Part shown: positions 5,350-8,453 of the stretch, in pieces | How the letters are laid out: each line of letters begins with the position of its first letter | Numbering within the stretch: the stretch's first letter is position 1 | From: Bacillota bacterium | Lineage (GTDB): Bacteria > Bacillota > Clostridia > Acetivibrionales > DTU013 | Assembly (NCBI GenBank): GCA_023433505.1 | Contig: JAEZCO010000001.1 | Coordinates: 1-8,453 of the forward strand | Direction: 5' to 3' | Length of the DNA stretch: 8,453 nucleotides | The notes under the pieces: generated by a model | Told to the model about the DNA's origin: nothing | Database searches by the model: none | Seen by the model: only the letters and a program-made list of their open reading frames with translations | Translations under genes and position numbers: made by a program

Positions 5350-6468
5350 TCAGGGTGTAATATCTTTTCCGGCTTTTTTGCTCTTTAACTTCATCCATTC
5401 CGGCAGCAACAACATAAAGCCGCCCTTTTCACGAAACGCGAGAACAACGCTCTGAAGCAAGATAAAGAAGCACAGCATAAGCCCGGTGGTAATGCTCTGC
5501 CAATATGGCTCCCTGAGCCCTGAAGTAACCACAATACTGGTGATAGTCTTTAAAATAAGTACCCCGAAAAGCGTACCGATTACACTGCCAACGCCGCCGG
5601 TTAATAATGTCCCGCCGATAATAGCAGAAGCAATTGCTTGTATTTCTGCTGCGGTAGCATTGGCAGCGTCTCCCGCCCCTGTATGCAGCATATAGACATA
5701 ACCGCCGATTCCGGATAACAACCCGGCCACCAAATAGGAATAGAATTTTGTGCGCTTTACATTGATGCCGAGCATCAACGCACTCTGCTTGTTACCGCCT
5801 ACCGCATAGAGGTTACGCCCGAATCGCGTCCATTTCAGAATTACCGCTATAGTTAATACTATAGCGATAACTACTATTACCCCGGGCTCAATTTTGGCCG
5901 GTATAAAATTGCCGGTCTTTCCATAAAAACCAATACCCGGAATTATGATACGAAATTGTTTAAGGGCGAGAAAGGCTTCCTTTACCGCTGTGCGCGGAAC
6001 AGCGCTGACTATGGTTATCATGCCTTTTGCAAAGAACATACCCGCTAAAGTGACAATAAAGGGCTGTATATCCAAATACGATATCAATATTCCCTGAATC
6101 AATCCGAACGCTAACCCTATGCCCAAAGCTAAACCCAACGAGCCTATTACGCTGCCGCCATGGTCGTCCAGATAAACAACGCAAGCCATGGTCACAAGCG
6201 CGGTTATGCCTCCCCCCGAAATATCTATACCACCTGCTATCATAACTATTACCAGTCCGCAGGCAATCACGATCAAAAACGCATTGTTATTGAAAAGATC
6301 AAGGAACTGCTGAGGATTCAAGAACCCGCGGCCCCAGACAAGCATGGCAAGTATGTACATGCCAATGAAAGTGCAAATCGTTATTCTCAATAGCAAACTG
6401 GTGTTGGAAATAGGCTCCCTGCGTTTTTTCCCCGGTATTCCGGCAAATATACCTCTTAAATTTGTCAT
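5350..6468 (-). CDS. yjfF: Sugar ABC transporter permease, YjfF-type
   Basis: The 372-residue integral membrane protein is one of two permease subunits of a sugar importer in the ribose/galactofuranose (BPD_transp_2) family. Hydrophobic segments begin at about 26-45 and 63-78 and continue to the C-terminus. The family signature GGIDIS is at 79-84. The blocks FIVTLAGMFFAKG, TRFGRNLYAVGGN, and AIASAIIGGTLLTGGVGSVIGT match the YjfF subunit of the E. coli YtfQRT-YjfF system better than RbsC. The ATG at 6468 overlaps the TGA of the upstream permease gene in an ATGA arrangement, and GGAG lies about ten bases upstream, so translation is probably coupled. It is the last gene of the operon. Between its stop and the tRNA-like gene I see no clear terminator. 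The substrate is inferred only from family resemblance and may be another pentose or hexose. Confidence 0.88.
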   Translation of the reverse strand: MTNLRGIFAGIPGKKRREPISNTSLLLRITICTFIGMYILAMLVWGRGFLNPQQFLDLFNNNAFLIVIACGLVIVMIAGGIDISGGGITALVTMACVVYLDDHGGSVIGSLGLALGIGLAFGLIQGILISYLDIQPFIVTLAGMFFAKGMITIVSAVPRTAVKEAFLALKQFRIIIPGIGFYGKTGNFIPAKIEPGVIVVIAIVLTIAVILKWTRFGRNLYAVGGNKQSALMLGINVKRTKFYSYLVAGLLSGIGGYVYMLHTGAGDAANATAAEIQAIASAIIGGTLLTGGVGSVIGTLFGVLILKTITSIVVTSGLREPYWQSITTGLMLCFFILLQSVVLAFREKGGFMLLLPEWMKLKSKKAGKDITP

Positions 6469-7559
6469 ATCATTAATTCTCCGTTACTTTCGTCGGTTCT
6501 TTCAAGCTCTGTTATTTTCACCGGCTTTTTAAACAGCTTATCTCGCAGTTGAAGGGCATATTCTTTTACAATCGGCGAACTAATTACAACAATGGCTATA
6601 ATAACAATTGCCTTAAAGGCTTTTACCGCAGTTGAAGGAACCTTCATGGCATAAAGCGTAACCGTCAACGCCTGAATGATGAATGCCCCTATTACTGAAC
6701 CGGCCAAGCTGAATTTTCCGCCGTTTAGAGAATTGCCTCCGATGGCGACTGCCAAAATAGCGTCCATTTCGATTTCATAAAGAATGGTTTCATGGTTGAT
6801 AAGTCCGATTCTGCAGACGTTGATACAACCCGAAACAGCAACGCAAACACCTAGTATCATAAATGATAACAGTTTTATCCAGGCAGCGTTGATTCCGTTT
6901 AAGCGGGCGGATTTTTCGTTGATTCCAACTGCTTGTGTGTATAATCCGAGATTGGTGAATCTTAAGACAAGCCAAATCAACACCCCGAATATTATCATAA
7001 TAATAATGGGTGTGGGTATGGGGACGTCCGGAATAAAACCTCCAATATCAGCTAACAGCGGGCTTGAGACAGTGGGCGTTGCCCCGCCGTTTATCCAATA
7101 AGCTATAGAGCGTCCGGCAGAATACAGTATCAATGTCGCAATCATCGGCTGAATCTTGAATGCGGCAACCAATGTGCCGTTGAATGCGCTAAAAATAATT
7201 GCAACGATACCGCTTGCCAAAAAGGCAACAAGAATTATCGGCATTGTAATTTGATTCCCGCGAAGCACACTGACAAAAATACTGCCCGCTATTGCAGCCG
7301 CCGCACCAACGCTGATATCCTGTCCTCTCGACGATGCTGTTACCAGCGTCATGCCGATTGCCAAAATAGCAAGCTCGGATGCGCCGTTTATGATACTGAT
7401 CATATTCCCTGAAAGAACGGTGTTCCCATCGTTGTTGGTTATAATGGATAAAGAGAAAAATCCAACATCCCTGATTAAATTAAAAACAATCAGCAAAAAA
7501 AGCGCAAACAACGGGACAACCAATTGAGATCTCGCGAATTTACTTAACCCCTTAGCCAT
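6465..7559 (-). CDS. ytfT: Sugar ABC transporter permease, YtfT-type
   Basis: The 364-residue membrane protein is the partner permease. A hydrophobic segment runs at about 13-29, then a non-cytoplasmic-looking loop, then INGASELAILAIGMTLV (56-73). The signature normally written GGIDLSVG reads RGQDISVG here (78-85), a variant whose first half is changed while the D and S are kept. KIQPMIATLILYSAGRSIAYWI and the later EMDAILAVAIGGNSLNGGKFSLAGSVIGAFIIQ match YtfT closely. It overlaps the ATPase gene by eight bases at its start and the next permease by four at its end. GGGGGAGG, ending nine bases before the ATG at 7559, supports that start. Together with the YjfF-like subunit it would form a heterodimeric channel energised by the upstream ATPase. 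Confidence 0.9.
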   Translation of the reverse strand: MAKGLSKFARSQLVVPLFALFLLIVFNLIRDVGFFSLSIITNNDGNTVLSGNMISIINGASELAILAIGMTLVTASSRGQDISVGAAAAIAGSIFVSVLRGNQITMPIILVAFLASGIVAIIFSAFNGTLVAAFKIQPMIATLILYSAGRSIAYWINGGATPTVSSPLLADIGGFIPDVPIPTPIIIMIIFGVLIWLVLRFTNLGLYTQAVGINEKSARLNGINAAWIKLLSFMILGVCVAVSGCINVCRIGLINHETILYEIEMDAILAVAIGGNSLNGGKFSLAGSVIGAFIIQALTVTLYAMKVPSTAVKAFKAIVIIAIVVISSPIVKEYALQLRDKLFKKPVKITELERTDESNGELMI

Positions 7560-8453
7560 TTCGAACTGCCTCCCCCGCTATCGTATGCATAATTTTAGCT
7601 TGTGTCATTTTCTCGTCCCTCAATTCGCCGACTATATTACGATCCCGCATAACGATGAGCCGCGAACACGTGCGAAGCATCTCCTCTATTTCAGATGAAA
7701 TAAACGTAACGCTGACGCCGTCTTCGGCAAGCTTGAGTACAAGCTTTTGTATTTCAACTTTTGTACCGACGTCAATACCGCGCGTCGGTTCGTCCAGGAT
7801 AAGATACTTTGGATTTGTGAGCAGCCAACGTGCAAGTATTGTCTTTTGCTGATTACCGCCCGAAAGTTGTTTTACGGGTGTATCTGCCGAAGCGGTTTTT
7901 ATCCCTAATAGTTTGATGTACTTATCTGCAAAGGCTTCCGCCTCAGTTTTAGAAAACGGCCGAAAGAAGCCCTTCATTACCTGCAGGGCAAGTATAATAT
8001 TTTCACGCACTGACAAATCCTCAACTATACCGTCCTGTTTTCTGTCCTCGGGCAGATACCCTATACCATGCTTCATTGCGTCCTTGGGCTTCTTAATTTT
8101 AACGTTTTTTCCGTTTACCCTCACCCTGCCGCCGGTAATTTTATCGGCACCAAATATAGCACGTACGCTTTCGCTGCGGCCTGAGCCAAGAAGCCCGGTA
8201 AAACCGTTTACTTCTCCTTTGCAAATTTTGAAGTCAAATGCTTTTGTACCCTCGGTGCTTGACAACCCAAAAGCTTCATAAACGGGTGTGGTATCCGACT
8301 CGGCTTGTAATGCCTTTCGATTTTGCAACGCTGAAATGTCGTCAAGTTCTTTCCCCAACATCTTTGATATGAGTTGTACGCGCGGCAAATCCTTTATTTC
8401 GTACTCTCCTACGAACTCACCATTCCGCAGAACGGTTATCCTGTCGCATATCT
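7552..8453 (-). CDS. ytfR: Sugar ABC transporter ATPase, YtfR/RbsA-type, 5' end outside window
   Basis: The frame stays open to the right edge, so the visible 299 residues are the C-terminal part of a protein usually about 500 residues long with two nucleotide-binding domains. A TTG at 8388 is internal and not the start. The first visible residues (ICDRITVLRNGEFVG) are the end of domain 1, and the second domain follows. Its Walker A is GLLGSGRS (about 86-93), with R where the catalytic lysine would be. This is normal for the second domain of this family. Then come the signature LSGGNQQK, Walker B YLILDEPTRGIDVG, and FISSE in place of the switch histidine region. It feeds energy to the two permeases. 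The stop overlaps the next start by eight bases. The periplasmic-type sugar-binding protein gene is expected further upstream, beyond the window. Confidence 0.92.
   Translation of the reverse strand, partial: ICDRITVLRNGEFVGEYEIKDLPRVQLISKMLGKELDDISALQNRKALQAESDTTPVYEAFGLSSTEGTKAFDFKICKGEVNGFTGLLGSGRSESVRAIFGADKITGGRVRVNGKNVKIKKPKDAMKHGIGYLPEDRKQDGIVEDLSVRENIILALQVMKGFFRPFSKTEAEAFADKYIKLLGIKTASADTPVKQLSGGNQQKTILARWLLTNPKYLILDEPTRGIDVGTKVEIQKLVLKLAEDGVSVTFISSEIEEMLRTCSRLIVMRDRNIVGELRDEKMTQAKIMHTIAGEAVRNG

Noticed and set aside
7552..8453. Loss of ATPase activity in the ABC protein because the Walker A lysine is R
   Set aside because: The second nucleotide-binding domain of RbsA/MglA-type ATPases normally has GxGR(T/S), so this is not a defect. 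The first domain lies outside the window.

Overview
The window looks like a piece of a low-to-moderate GC Firmicutes chromosome, most likely a member of the Clostridia. The support is strong AGGAGG-type ribosome binding sites, a clostridial-style sigma/anti-sigma pair, a two-permease sugar ABC operon and sigma-A promoters. No gene identifies the species. Base composition is uneven: 14 of 60 bases are G or C at 1501-1560 (sigma factor), 19 of 60 at 3001-3060 (LysR regulator) and 35 of 60 at 4021-4080 (dehydrogenase). This suggests a patchwork locus.

Region by region. 1-238 has no gene I can support. 239-1883 (minus strand) is a two-gene operon: an ECF-type sigma factor followed, with an 11-bp overlap, by a membrane-anchored protein that is probably its anti-sigma factor. 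An ECF-like promoter directly upstream suggests autoregulation. 2116-2367 (plus) is the C-terminal remnant of an IS1182-like DDE transposase, followed by two hairpins. 2584-3564 (plus) is a LysR-type regulator with a near-consensus sigma-A promoter and a perfect 8-5-8 dyad over its predicted transcription start. 3566-3730 is an unrecognised, GC-rich, coding-looking remnant. 3769-4749 (minus, convergent to the regulator) is a short-chain dehydrogenase/reductase (SDR). 4750-5112 is its long upstream region, with two candidate promoters and a second copy of the dyad. 5113-5193 (minus) is an abnormal tRNA-Ala(GGC)-like gene, with a promoter upstream and a terminator-like hairpin downstream. 5350-8453 (minus) is a YtfR-YtfT-YjfF-type sugar importer operon running in from beyond the right edge. 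Its ATPase is cut by the window end, and no binding protein is visible here.

How the genes work together. The most interesting inference is a convergent regulator-target pair. The 21-bp dyad next to the LysR gene recurs with 18 of 21 identities upstream of the SDR gene. There it is centred near -65 relative to an extended -10 promoter with a poor -35, the classical position for LysR-type activation. At the regulator's own promoter it covers the start site, which fits autorepression. The sigma/anti-sigma pair is a separate envelope or stress sensing module, and the ABC operon imports a sugar, possibly a furanose. I do not see CRISPR arrays, phage genes, defence systems or a clearly new multi-gene system.
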